A stretch of DNA of 64,000 nucleotides from Betaproteobacteria bacterium (GTDB taxonomy: Bacteria > Pseudomonadota > Gammaproteobacteria > Burkholderiales > Casimicrobiaceae): positions 62,001 to 126,000 of the forward strand of contig JAAFJA010000012.1 in the NCBI GenBank assembly GCA_013298765.1, in the 5' to 3' direction. Each line of letters opens with the position of its first letter. Position 1 is the first letter of the stretch. This document shows positions 56,113 through 64,000 of the stretch, piece by piece. A model generated the notes under the pieces. The model was not told the origin of the DNA. It ran no database searches and was given only the letters and a program-made list of their open reading frames with translations. Position numbers and translations under genes: made by a program.

Positions 56113-57975
56113 ATGCGCCAACTGCTGGAACAGCACATGAATCTGACTCAAGAACTTTATCCCGCCAGTCTATTGTTAGAGCGGGCAGATTTCTTGAAAT
56201 GCGATTGGCGCGCTGTACTCGCAGACCTTGATAGAGATGGATACTCGTCCATGGGGATAGCGTTTTCCAACGCAGCGAGTCGTGCAGTAGAGGGCAAGGA
56301 TCAAAAAAATGCGAAGATATTCTGGCTGTTTGCGGACGCATGCTCCATGCGGCTTCGACCGCATAGCAATAGCGAACCGTTTAGAAAGGGTTTCTTCAGC
56401 GGCGTTGTTCCAGATAACCTCCTAGCCGCTGACATCGAGTTCTTTAGTGGCATCGTGGACGACGTTGAGGAGCCCTGGCTCCGTGCGAGGCTTGCCGATC
56501 TCGTTTGGCTTAAGTCCGAGGCTCGCAACTCCAAATTTGCTTTAATGGCGATCGATGCCTATCGGCAGGTTCCGCTGGATTTGGACACCTGGCTGCGCGA
56601 CGGTGAGCACTGCTGGCATCGTGCTATCGGTCTCGCTAAAAAACTTAGAAACTCTGCTGGCGACCGATTGACGCAGATGGAGGCCGAAGTTGTCGCTGCA
56701 ATCAAAGAGGCGTCGTTCGACGATGGGTTCCTCCCATTTTGGTTATCCAAGCTGCTCGCTGAGTTCCGCCTCGGATACGCGTCTAGTTCGGAATTGGCCA
56801 AGAAGCTAGGAGAAATTGCTTTAGCGTTTCAAGGGGTAGGCGATTTCTTCAAAGCACGGGAGTATTTCAACGCTTCAGGCCATTGGTTTCGCGTCGCAAA
56901 GGACGACGAGCAAACTGCCAAGATGTTCATACAAGTGGCCGAGAATTTCGCGAAAGAAGCGTATTCGAAAGAGACGGCGACTACACCAATCAGCGCGCTC
57001 GTCGCTTCGCTATACGAAGACGCAATACAAGCTTACCGTCGGGTTCCGCACGCGTTGCGCAGCGCGTTGGGGGTAGAAAAGAGGATAGCGGAGTTACGTG
57101 CGCTCCTGAAGAATGCAGGTGAGCTAGCAATAGGACAATTCCAGCCTATTGAATCTTCTGTGGACATTAGCGAGTGCATAGAGCACGCGCGCGAAGCTGT
57201 TTCTGGCAAGAGTTCGACAGAGGTTCTGAGTTGCTTCACCGCTCTTTACGCGGGCGCAAATGCCGCGCGACTGCGCAAGCAGACGATCAACGCACGGAAA
57301 AGATACGTCTTCAGCAACCTTTTCCGTGGATCGACCCAGTTCGGCAAGGACGGGCGCGTTATTGCTAAGCGCGCAGCGAATGGAACTGACGATGCTGGCG
57401 CGACTGACGAAACCATCGTCGTAGATATGGTACGTGACTTCCAAACGGAAGTCGGATTGGTCGTACAGGGATACATACTTCCCGCGTTAGACGTTATGCA
57501 TGTCGAACACCAACTTAGCGAACGCTACTTCATCGAAGTCGCCCACCGGTCACCGATCGTTCCACCAAGGCGAGCGTTGTTGTTTGGTAGGGGTTTATTC
57601 GCTGGCTACGATCACGACTTTGCAGTTTCCGTTCACTTGCTGACGCCCCAAATTGAGCATCTTGTGCGGTTTCATCTGAATCGTGCGGGAGTATTGACTA
57701 CCAAGCTTGACGCTACCGGAGTGGAAACGGAGCTTGGTCTAAGCGCATTGATCGATCTGCCAGACGCGAAGCGCGTTCTAGGTGAAAATCTTACCTTCGA
57801 GATCAGAGCAGTTTTCTGCGATGCATTCGGACCTAACTTGCGAAACGAAATAGCGCACGGACTTCTCGATGACCGCGAGTGTCAATCCATCTACTCGGTC
57901 TACGCGTGGTGGTTTGCGTTACGACTCGTATTTGGCCATTACTGGAAAGCGCATCATGCCGATGCCTCAAACTGA
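56113..57975 (+). CDS. DUF4209-like protein with HEPN-type R-x4-H motif
   Basis: Encodes about 620 residues, largely helical, without membrane segments. The C-terminal block 'PNLRNEIAHGLLDDRECQ' (Arg577 to His582) is the DUF4209 signature and fits the HEPN nuclease motif R-N-x3-H. The N-terminal half has repeated helical pairs ('FFKAREYFNASGHWF'). The function of DUF4209 is unknown; HEPN domains often act as RNases in defence or toxin systems. Starts at 56113 or 56137 are both possible. The codon mix looks less GC-biased than in its neighbours. It sits directly before a HigBA-type pair. Confidence 0.65.
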   Translation: MRQLLEQHMNLTQELYPASLLLERADFLKCDWRAVLADLDRDGYSSMGIAFSNAASRAVEGKDQKNAKIFWLFADACSMRLRPHSNSEPFRKGFFSGVVPDNLLAADIEFFSGIVDDVEEPWLRARLADLVWLKSEARNSKFALMAIDAYRQVPLDLDTWLRDGEHCWHRAIGLAKKLRNSAGDRLTQMEAEVVAAIKEASFDDGFLPFWLSKLLAEFRLGYASSSELAKKLGEIALAFQGVGDFFKAREYFNASGHWFRVAKDDEQTAKMFIQVAENFAKEAYSKETATTPISALVASLYEDAIQAYRRVPHALRSALGVEKRIAELRALLKNAGELAIGQFQPIESSVDISECIEHAREAVSGKSSTEVLSCFTALYAGANAARLRKQTINARKRYVFSNLFRGSTQFGKDGRVIAKRAANGTDDAGATDETIVVDMVRDFQTEVGLVVQGYILPALDVMHVEHQLSERYFIEVAHRSPIVPPRRALLFGRGLFAGYDHDFAVSVHLLTPQIEHLVRFHLNRAGVLTTKLDATGVETELGLSALIDLPDAKRVLGENLTFEIRAVFCDAFGPNLRNEIAHGLLDDRECQSIYSVYAWWFALRLVFGHYWKAHHADASN

Positions 57976-58007
57976 GCGAAATAGCGCTGGCCGTTTTGCC
58001 CGCCTAC

Positions 58008-58319
58008 TCACCCCGCTTGCGCCTGCAATCGCACGCCCAACGCCTTCGTCACTTTGAGAATCGTATCGAACCGAGGCTTCGCACCGGGTGCGAGCGCTTT
58101 GTAGAGGCTTTCTCGTCCGAGCCCGGAGTCTTTTGCGACTTGCGCCATGCCTTTGGCGCGGGCGATGTCGCCGAGTGCGAGAAGCAGCAAATCTGGATCG
58201 TCCGATTCGAGGACTGCGCTCATGTATTCCGCGATTGCAGCATCGTCTTTCAAATAGCGCGCCGCATCAAACGGGAGCAGCTTCGCTTTCGATTCAGTTT
58301 TCTTTGCGATTCGGCTCAT
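58008..58319 (-). CDS. antitoxin of a HigBA/RelBE-type system (Xre-like)
   Basis: Encodes 103 residues. 'FDAARYLKDDAAIAEYMSAV' and 'DPDLLLLALGDIARAKGMAQ' are followed by the helix-turn-helix 'VAKDSGLGRESLYKAL' and 'RFDTILKVTKALGVRL'. This is the 'addiction module antidote' (HigA-related) family. The protein binds and neutralises the toxin and should repress the operon. It follows the toxin gene with a 4-base overlap; toxin-first order is typical of HigBA. Confidence 0.88.
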   Translation of the reverse strand: MSRIAKKTESKAKLLPFDAARYLKDDAAIAEYMSAVLESDDPDLLLLALGDIARAKGMAQVAKDSGLGRESLYKALAPGAKPRFDTILKVTKALGVRLQAQAG

Positions 58320-58618
58320 AGTTCGTTCTCCAATGCTTTGAGAAGTTTTTGCGCACGTTTGATGTCCCGTGTCTGCGTTGATTTGTCGCCGCCTGCGAGC
58401 ATGATGATGACGATGTTTCCCCGCCTCGTGAAGTAAAGCCGATAGCCGGGCCCAACATCAACACGCATCTCCGAAACTTCGCCGCCGACCGACTTCCAGT
58501 CACCAAGATTTCCGGCCTCCGCCAGACGAATCCGCGCAGCGATACGCACCTGCGCACGAACGTCTTTCAGATCGTCCAACCAGTCCTGGAATTCTTGCGT
58601 TTGCTGAACGGCGTACAC
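58316..58618 (-). CDS. RelE/HigB-type toxin
   Basis: Encodes about 100 residues from the GTG at 58618; an in-frame upstream start at 58687 would run through the operator palindrome. Family marks are 'QQTQEFQDWLDDLKDVRAQ', 'RIAARIRLAEAGNLGDWKSV', 'GVSEMR'-type sequence seen as 'GGEVSEMRVDVGPGYRLYF', and 'IIMLAGGDKSTQTRDIKRA'. RelE/HigB-fold toxins are ribosome-dependent mRNA endonucleases; some are gyrase poisons (ParE). Which applies here is not certain. Confidence 0.88.
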   Translation of the reverse strand: MYAVQQTQEFQDWLDDLKDVRAQVRIAARIRLAEAGNLGDWKSVGGEVSEMRVDVGPGYRLYFTRRGNIVIIMLAGGDKSTQTRDIKRAQKLLKALENEL

Positions 58619-58628
58619 GAACGTGATT

Positions 58629-58644
58629 GTATCCGAATGGATAC
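58629..58644. promoter_or_regulatory. toxin-antitoxin operator palindrome
   Basis: GTATCCGAATGGATAC is a perfect dyad with 6-base arms, 11 bases upstream of the toxin GTG at 58618. Its position and symmetry fit the autoregulatory operator bound by the antitoxin complex. Confidence 0.65.
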
Positions 58645-58765
58645 GTAATTTCCATCTGAATGCGCGATGTGGCGGCTCGGTGCACACCCATGCCCGCGCT
58701 CACTTCTAGGCGATCAGCGGATGTGACGCCCCCACGTCGCCTCGCCATCCAACCCCGAATGTCGT

Positions 58766-59491
58766 ATGAATAGCGACATGAAATCCTGGTTCCCTGCGCT
58801 CGTCTGCGCGATTGCAATCGCTGTTGTCGGCCACCTGACGCAGTGGTTTGGCTTCACGAAACCGAGCATCGATGCGGTTCGGGCGGAAGCGAGCGCTGCG
58901 AACGCCGCGACCAATGTGCGCGTGGACGAGAACGAGAAGCGCACGACGGCGGTGGAAGCGACCACAAAAACGCAAGGCGAGAAAATCGAAACGCTCGATG
59001 CGCGAGCTGCGGCTATCGAGAACACAAATCAGGCGCAAGACAAGCAAATCGATGCGCTGAAACAACAGACCGCCGCCAACACGCAAGACTTGAAAGAAAT
59101 GAAGGCGCACATTGCCTCTGGCGGCACAAAAACGGCGGCCGAAATGCAATTGGAGCGAGATCTCGTCGACGCCGTCGGAAGAATGTCGGAAGTGAAAGTC
59201 GCCTTCGCGGAGAGCACGGCGACTGAGGCGCGAATGCCAACCTCAAACGCGCAAGCGGGCGTACAAGCGCCGGAGAAATACGCGACGGGCGCGTTAAAAC
59301 GCATCGCGATTGAGAACGGCGCAATCGTTGCCCATTTCGACACGCAAAACCCAAATCCAAATCCGCAATTGAGGTTTCTGCCGACCGAGGCGAAGCCCGA
59401 TGTGAGTCAACCGATTCGCTGGCGCTGCGTGACAAACATGCCCGTCGCCTCGCGCATGTTTACAAACTGTGAGCTAAAAACGGCGCTCTAA
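58766..59491 (+). CDS. membrane-anchored coiled-coil protein with pilin-like C-terminal domain
   Basis: Encodes 241 residues. One N-terminal hydrophobic helix (about 7-30) lacks the type III prepilin cleavage site. A polar Ala/Glu/Gln-rich coiled coil (about 35-120) follows. The C-terminal domain (about 130-241) looks like type IV pilin: 'RDLVDAVGRMSEVKVAFAES', 'LKRIAIENGAIVAHF', and the disulfide loop Trp219-x-Cys221 to Cys235 in 'IRWRCVTNMPVASRMF' and 'TNCEL'. In pilins this domain sits on a conserved hydrophobic stalk; here the stalk is replaced. Function unknown. Confidence 0.7.
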   Translation: MNSDMKSWFPALVCAIAIAVVGHLTQWFGFTKPSIDAVRAEASAANAATNVRVDENEKRTTAVEATTKTQGEKIETLDARAAAIENTNQAQDKQIDALKQQTAANTQDLKEMKAHIASGGTKTAAEMQLERDLVDAVGRMSEVKVAFAESTATEARMPTSNAQAGVQAPEKYATGALKRIAIENGAIVAHFDTQNPNPNPQLRFLPTEAKPDVSQPIRWRCVTNMPVASRMFTNCELKTAL

Positions 59492-59517
59492 CGCCCGCTG
59501 GCGCGCATATCGAACTC

Positions 59518-59621
59518 GTAGGGCGGAACGCTCGCGGTTCCGCCTCGTGCAATCGCCGAAGTCAATTCAACCATGAGCGCATGCCTCGGGATTCAGCGGA
59601 ATCGCGAGCGTTCCGCCCTAC
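59518..59621. repeat. REP doublet, GTAGGGCGGAACGCTCGCG family
   Basis: Arms at 59518-59543 and 59596-59621 are 26-base inverted copies with one mismatch, separated by 52 bases. Each arm reads GTAGGGCGGAACGCTCGCG. It fills the convergent spacer between the pilin-like gene and the leucine-rich-repeat gene. Confidence 0.8.
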
Positions 59622-59628
59622 GTCCCTA

Positions 59629-60555
59629 CTACCTCGGCTCCGGCACATTCATTACGCCACATCGATCGCGCAGGTGCAAGGCGAGCGCGAGGCCGCTGTC
59701 GCGTACAGCGGTTGATGGGATGCCCAATCCTTGCGGGAGCGCGGGTGCGCTGTAGCCGAGCGAGCCGCGCGCGAGGATGATCGCGTCGGTTGCTGCGCTA
59801 ACCGCGCCGTCGCCATCGAAATCGCGCGAGCAACTGTAGACCGCAGACGTGGCCGTTGTGCAGCCTTGTGACCACGTGGCAAGCCCGGTGGCGACGTTCC
59901 ATGCGAGGTCAAAGCGCGTTTGCGGGGACGAGGCGGGTGTGAAGTAATTCGGACAAAGCGAGCTGCCGCCGTTAGTGAGCGCACGCGGAAAAGGCGGCAA
60001 CGGCGCAGGTCCATGCAAGCGATTGCCGCCTATACGAAATGCAGTAATGCCGCTTTGTCGGCGTATGGGTGGAACGACGCCTGTAAACCGATTGTTCTGT
60101 ACGTTGAACTGCATAAGCTGCGGAAACTGCGCAAAATTCGGCAGTCCGCCTTCGAGCTGATTCCCGCTTAGATCAATCGCGATCAGCGTGGTGTTAAGCG
60201 GCGCGGGCAAGCGAAGTAAGCCGCGAAGGTTGTTGTTCGGTAGACGAATCTCAGTGATCTGCCCCGAGACATTGCAGGTAATCCCTGGCCACGGTTGCTG
60301 GGGCTGTAGAAACGGGCCACCGCACGGCGACCACGCAGGAATCGTTGTAATGTCGAATTGGCCCCAGCCGGTTTTGTTTGTCCAGTCGGGGCCACCTGCG
60401 CTCAAGTAAAACGTGCGCAGCGAACCGTTTAACGATTGTGCAGACGCCTGAGTGACGAGCGCCGTCGCCCCGATCGCGACGACGAGCACAGCGCGCATTG
60501 CCGACGCGTGAACGTGCCCAAACGCAGAAAGATGCGTTAAACGAAGCGCGTTCAT
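59629..60555 (-). CDS. exported leucine-rich-repeat protein with dockerin-like C-terminus
   Basis: Encodes 308 residues from the ATG at 60555, which overlaps the upstream stop in ATGA. A signal peptide ends at 'TQASAQS'. 'LRTFYLSAGGPDWTNKTGW' and 'ITCNVSGQITEIRLPNNNLR' are the LRR N-terminal cap and first repeat of the plant-like type; further repeats read 'LIAIDLSGNQLEGGLP' and 'LMQFNVQNNRFTGVVP'. The C-terminus has 'CSRDFDGDGAVSAATDAIIL', an EF-hand/dockerin-like calcium loop also found in the next protein. It is the last gene of a three-gene operon. Confidence 0.75.
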   Translation of the reverse strand: MNALRLTHLSAFGHVHASAMRAVLVVAIGATALVTQASAQSLNGSLRTFYLSAGGPDWTNKTGWGQFDITTIPAWSPCGGPFLQPQQPWPGITCNVSGQITEIRLPNNNLRGLLRLPAPLNTTLIAIDLSGNQLEGGLPNFAQFPQLMQFNVQNNRFTGVVPPIRRQSGITAFRIGGNRLHGPAPLPPFPRALTNGGSSLCPNYFTPASSPQTRFDLAWNVATGLATWSQGCTTATSAVYSCSRDFDGDGAVSAATDAIILARGSLGYSAPALPQGLGIPSTAVRDSGLALALHLRDRCGVMNVPEPR

Positions 60556-61322
60556 GGCAAGCTCATTCCGCAATGAAGATTCAAGTAATCCCGAATCGCA
60601 GGCCACGTGGTTCGTTGCGCGCCAGCGGGAAACGCGATGCCGCCAATAGCTGCCACGCCAGTGACGCCACGGTTGATGCGTGCGTGAATCAGCGCATCGG
60701 TCGTCGGAAGCACGCGCCCGTCGCCATCGAGATCGGGCGAACAGTATCGCCAACCATCAAAAGCATCACCGCCGCGCACGAGGCGAAGGCGCATGGAATC
60801 CACCCGGTCTTTACGCATAGGATGGGTACTTCCCGTTTGAAAATCGACGTGCCAGGCGGAGTCGGGGCCGCGCGCATAGGTCGTGCTTGTCCAATAGCGA
60901 ATAGCGTAGGAGAGGGGGAACGCAACGGAATCATTGGCCACCGCGCCAAAGTCCGGGCTGTAGAAAAGCGATCCACGTTGGACGAGGCTTTCCAGTTCAT
61001 TCCGGTTCGGTAGCCGCCAATCGCTGTAGCCGCGATGGTTGGCTTGATTGGCGGCGATCGCGACATTGAGCGCGCTACTCCAGTTCATTTCTTGGGCGAC
61101 ACCTGAAGCGCAGTTGACGCCATCGCGACCGTACGGGCAGCGATCCCACACCAGATTCGTTTGCGTATCGGTGACCGTGTTACGCGCGCTGTCGACCACA
61201 AACGCCGCGTTTGCTTGCACTGCGATCAATGGCATCACAAGAGCGACGAGCACTGCGTGCAAGACGTTTTGCGGCCAACAACGCGCTGCGTCGCAGTCTG
61301 GTTTGTTGAGACGTCGATTCAA
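60552..61322 (-). CDS. exported DUF1566-domain protein with dockerin-like C-terminus
   Basis: Encodes 256 residues, starting at a TTG that overlaps the upstream stop in TTGA. The signal peptide ends near 'VQANAAF'. The DUF1566 (Lcl C-terminal) domain is seen in 'TQTNLVWDRCPYG', 'WSSALNVA', 'GYSDWRLPNRNELESLV', 'YWTSTTYARGPDSAWHVDF' and 'MRLRLVRGG'. After it comes 'CSPDLDGDGRVLPTTDALIH', the same calcium-loop pattern as in the downstream LRR protein. Function unknown; an extracellular or surface adhesive role is likely. Confidence 0.8.
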   Translation of the reverse strand: MNRRLNKPDCDAARCWPQNVLHAVLVALVMPLIAVQANAAFVVDSARNTVTDTQTNLVWDRCPYGRDGVNCASGVAQEMNWSSALNVAIAANQANHRGYSDWRLPNRNELESLVQRGSLFYSPDFGAVANDSVAFPLSYAIRYWTSTTYARGPDSAWHVDFQTGSTHPMRKDRVDSMRLRLVRGGDAFDGWRYCSPDLDGDGRVLPTTDALIHARINRGVTGVAAIGGIAFPAGAQRTTWPAIRDYLNLHCGMSLP

Positions 61323-62317
61323 AACGCTCTCCTTACCAAACGAAGCACGTATGACGTGTTGGTGGGAAACACCAGGTTCGTGCTGCCGGTGCCGAAGTGC
61401 ATCGCAAACACCCGCTCTGCGCCGATCACGTTGGTATCAAGGCTCCAATGCCAGTGCTGAACTGTGTTCGGAAAGTAGTTGGCATCGAGCGCTGGCTCAT
61501 AGCGACCATGATGCACAAGGCTTAGCAGCTGACGCAAGCTTGGCACCGTCCAGCCGCTGCTGAATCCGCAGCGGTTCGCGCTGTTCTGAGACGCCAAGCG
61601 CGCCGGATCGAGCGCCTGTTCCCAAGTGAGATTAGTAAAGGTCTGCAACGACCAAACGAGTCCGGTGGCGTTGTCGCGCGTGCATGCCCAGTCGTTGGGC
61701 GCGGGCGTGGCACCCGTGTTTGCAACGGTGGCGGCGTTACACACGCTGCCGTTCATACAGAGTTTGGTGTAATCGAATCCGCCGTCTCCCGCACCTATTT
61801 TGCTGAGCGTTCCCCGCACGGCTTGCGCATCGCGCCCGAAGCGTGCGTCAAGTCGAGGGCGCAGATCTTGCGCCGGGAAGTTGGCCGCAGGCGCATCTGC
61901 TTCGATCAATCCGTCGCAGGGTTGTGCCGCGTGCCGAGCGTCGTAGCAAAGCGATTGCCCCGTATCGTTGAGTTTCAGCACTTGGAGTGCGGTGGTACGC
62001 GCGTGGCACATGGCGGACGCGCCGCCCGCGATGCCCGCACACTTCCATGCCCACGGACCGTCGCCCACCACGGCGCCTGTAATTCCGTTCGCACACAGGC
62101 TTGCAGACGGCGTGGTTTGGAAGAACTGGCCGTGCGATGCGCCGCACGCGCCGTTGACTTGCGCGAAAGCGACCGACGGGCTGGCGACGGATGCGAGCGA
62201 GAATGCCGCAGCCATGAATCGCAGGCTCTGTGGTCGCCATCGGCTGTGAAGGGGGCTCAAATCGCTCGGCGGCAGCATGCATTCCTTAACGTTGAAAGCG
62301 GTTATTGGCGCTTGCAT
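61319..62317 (-). CDS. exported DUF1566-domain protein
   Basis: Encodes about 332 residues from the ATG at 62317; a shorter start at 62278 (MLPPSDLS) is also good. The signal peptide ends near 'SPSVAFAQV'. A cysteine-containing N-terminal region ('CGASHGQFFQTTPSASLCAN', 'GPWAWKCAGIAGGASAMCHA') resembles a small repeated domain of secreted proteins. The C-terminal DUF1566 part has 'DNATGLVWSLQTFTNLTWEQ', 'GWTVPSLRQLLSLV' and 'SYVLRLVRR'. It is the first gene of the three-gene operon and lacks the calcium-loop tail of the other two. Confidence 0.78.
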   Translation of the reverse strand: MQAPITAFNVKECMLPPSDLSPLHSRWRPQSLRFMAAAFSLASVASPSVAFAQVNGACGASHGQFFQTTPSASLCANGITGAVVGDGPWAWKCAGIAGGASAMCHARTTALQVLKLNDTGQSLCYDARHAAQPCDGLIEADAPAANFPAQDLRPRLDARFGRDAQAVRGTLSKIGAGDGGFDYTKLCMNGSVCNAATVANTGATPAPNDWACTRDNATGLVWSLQTFTNLTWEQALDPARLASQNSANRCGFSSGWTVPSLRQLLSLVHHGRYEPALDANYFPNTVQHWHWSLDTNVIGAERVFAMHFGTGSTNLVFPTNTSYVLRLVRRAF

Positions 62318-62481
62318 AAGCGAGATTGCTCTCAAATAAGCTCATCAACGGCGGCGTTCGCCCGGCTGCGGTCGGCGGTTGCGGCGGTTTTCTCGGCGGA
62401 TCACCCGCGCACGCTAGGTTTGCGTCGCACTCGCTTTACATCTAACCTGCGTACATCGAAACCGACTGCTTGGAGCACCCC

Positions 62482-63306
62482 ATGGCGAAACGATCCGAAT
62501 CCGACCTCTTCAAGAAATTCCGCATCAACGGAAAGTTCTCGCTGACTGACTTCGATCCGGAATCGAGGCCGTTTGCGAAAGGCGATGAAGCGGATCAGCG
62601 CGCGAGGCTGGAATCGCTTGCCTCAGAGTTAGACGAGTTGCAGGATTTGCTGCACGCTAATGGTTCGCGCAAAGTGTTGCTCGTGCTGCAAGGGATGGAC
62701 ACGAGCGGGAAGGATGGCACGGTGCGTTGGGTCTTCGGACGTACTTCGCCGCTCGGCGTCCGCGTGGCCGCGTTCAAGGCTCCGACCGAGGAAGAGAAGG
62801 CGCGGGATTTCCTCTGGCGCTGTCATGCCGTGGTGCCGCGCGCGGGTGAGCTGATGGTGTGGAACCGCAGCCACTATGAAGATGTGTTGGTGCCGGTGGT
62901 AAACAAGTGGATCGATAAAGACCAAACGGCCGCGCGCTACGAACACATTTCACAGTTCGAAAAATTACTCACTGAAACCGGCACCGTGGTGCTCAAGTGC
63001 ATGTTGCACATCAGTGCGGACGAACAAAAGAAGCGCTTGCAAGCACGCATTGACGATCCGACCAAGCATTGGAAATTCAGCTTGGGCGATTTGGAAGTGC
63101 GCAAGCAATGGGCGCTGTATCAGAAGGCTTATGAAAAAGCACTCACCGCAACCTCCACCAAGTTCGCGCCTTGGCATGTGATCCCCGCGAACGATAAGTT
63201 GCATCGCAATTTGATGGTTGCGCAATTGCTGGTGAGTGCGCTCAAGGGGATGAAGCTGAAAGCGCCGAAGTCGAATCCAGCGTTCGCTGGACTGGTGGTG
63301 GAGTGA
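62482..63306 (+). CDS. polyphosphate kinase 2 family protein (PPK2)
   Basis: Encodes 274 residues of the PPK2 family, which use polyphosphate to phosphorylate nucleoside mono- or diphosphates. Walker A is 'LLVLQGMDTSGKDGTVRWVF'; Walker B and lid follow in 'GELMVWNRSHYEDVLVPVVN' and 'RIDDPTKHWKFSLGDLEVRK'. The length fits a single-domain PPK2. Whether it acts on AMP, ADP or GDP is not clear. ATG 62482 is chosen over an in-frame TTG at 62470. It is divergent from the DUF1566 operon. Confidence 0.92.
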   Translation: MAKRSESDLFKKFRINGKFSLTDFDPESRPFAKGDEADQRARLESLASELDELQDLLHANGSRKVLLVLQGMDTSGKDGTVRWVFGRTSPLGVRVAAFKAPTEEEKARDFLWRCHAVVPRAGELMVWNRSHYEDVLVPVVNKWIDKDQTAARYEHISQFEKLLTETGTVVLKCMLHISADEQKKRLQARIDDPTKHWKFSLGDLEVRKQWALYQKAYEKALTATSTKFAPWHVIPANDKLHRNLMVAQLLVSALKGMKLKAPKSNPAFAGLVVE

Positions 63307-63705
63307 GAAAGTCGCTTACTCTTAGCTGACGCGTTACTGAATATTCCTAGGATTCGGAAGTGCGCTGCACGCTCGCAGAATCGGGAGCCGCATGCGCTGG
63401 CGCTTTTTGCAAAGGCCAGACGCGCGTTTCACGCTTGCTCTTCGGGCGCGCCCGTCTGAGTCGCTACCGCCGCGGTATGGCGGACTTCGACGATTTCAAG
63501 CTTAGCGGCGGCGCATTTGGCACAGCAAACCGCCGCGCCGCGTGCTGGCGAAGCCCGAGTTTGCGCTGCTTGAGGCCCGAGGTTTTGCCTTGAGACACCC
63601 GTTTCAAATTGATTACAGGCAAAATTACGTATTCGCAATTCAAACGACGCGCGCTCTCTACTTTTGGCGCGGTCATGGTCTTTTTTCCGACAGGATTTTC
63701 TCGAC
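63307..63705. other. intergenic region before icd
   Basis: About 400 bases. Overlapping open frames exist on both strands (plus 63360-63593, minus 63429-63731), but neither has a recognisable family, a clear ribosome-binding site or codon use like its neighbours. It probably carries the icd promoter. Confidence 0.4.
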
Positions 63706-64000
63706 ATGAGCACCCAGCAGCCCACGATCATTTACACCTTGACCGACGAGGCCCCCCTTCTCGCAACCCACGCGTTTTTGCCAATCATTCAATCGTTCGC
63801 CAAGCCAGCGGGTATCAACGTTGAATCGGCCGATATCTCGGTGGCGCATCGGGTGTTAGGTGCTTTTTCAGATGTGTTGCCGCCAGAGCAGCGCGTGCCC
63901 GACACCCTCTCTGAGTTGGGCAAAAAAACGCTGCAAGCCGACGCCAACATCATCAAACTACCGAATATCAGCGCTACAGTCGCTCAGCTCAAAGCCTGTA
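63706..64000 (+). CDS. icd: monomeric NADP-dependent isocitrate dehydrogenase, N-terminal part
   Basis: The first 98 codons are seen; the gene runs off the window. '[20 protein letters not shown]' and '[19 protein letters not shown]' are near-identical to the N-terminus of the monomeric (about 740-residue) isocitrate dehydrogenase, which is unrelated in sequence to the dimeric form. It oxidises isocitrate to 2-oxoglutarate with NADP in the TCA cycle. Confidence 0.92.
   Translation, partial: MSTQQPTIIYTLTDEAPLLATHAFLPIIQSFAKPAGINVESADISVAHRVLGAFSDVLPPEQRVPDTLSELGKKTLQADANIIKLPNISATVAQLKAC

Noticed and set aside
63360-63731. Open frames on both strands before icd, one with a CCAKC stretch like a zinc ribbon
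   Set aside because: Only one cysteine cluster is present, there is no family-like sequence, and the two frames are mutually antisense.

Overview
The window looks like a chromosomal segment of a Gram-negative betaproteobacterium, probably near Burkholderiales. The evidence is a division/cell-wall (dcw) cluster that runs on through ftsZ, lpxC, a DciA-like gene, an M23 peptidase, secA, argJ, a DUF815 ATPase and mutT. LpxC, LemA, RND efflux and a monomeric NADP-isocitrate dehydrogenase also fit. The DNA is GC-rich. I found no rRNA, tRNA, CRISPR array or insertion sequence.

Left part, about 1-20.6 kb. This is a mosaic of small metabolic and regulatory units: a LysR tail, an MFS transporter, RidA, an FAD-linked oxidase, a MarR regulator with two matching operator-like palindromes, a creatininase-family hydrolase, an Mrr-like membrane protein, an ECF sigma factor coupled to a membrane protein with ankyrin-like repeats, a TetR-adaptor-RND efflux operon with twin operators, a methyltransferase, and an egtB-egtD ergothioneine pair. 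Inverted REP doublets sit between several genes.

Light-sensing island, 20.8-25.9 kb. Six same-strand genes follow each other: an unknown protein with a possible degenerate G-domain/roadblock layout, a winged-helix-like protein, a BLUF photoreceptor, two photoactive yellow protein (PYP) homologues that both keep the chromophore cysteine, and a p-coumarate-activating ligase. BLUF and two PYPs next to a ligase and uncharacterised partners is the most likely candidate here for an undescribed system.

Central part, 26-50.9 kb, almost all on the minus strand. Read in its own direction the order is mraZ-rsmH-ftsL-ftsI-murE-murF-mraY-murD-ftsW-murG-murC-ftsQ-ftsA-ftsZ, then lpxC, a winged-helix-like gene paralogous to one in the light island, the M23 peptidase, secA, argJ, the DUF815 ATPase and mutT. 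Most junctions overlap by a few bases. No ddl gene lies between murC and ftsQ. Three TGGGN-type repeats just before mraZ match the known MraZ autoregulatory site.

Right part, 51-64 kb. aroQ, a lemA/TPM-domain operon and lysS are followed by an accessory stretch: a DUF4209-like protein with a HEPN-type R-x4-H motif, a HigBA-type toxin-antitoxin pair with an operator palindrome, a pilin-like domain fused to a non-pilin coiled-coil stem, and a three-gene exported-protein operon (two DUF1566-like proteins and a leucine-rich-repeat protein, two of them ending in dockerin-like loops). The window closes with a PPK2 polyphosphate kinase and the start of monomeric isocitrate dehydrogenase.
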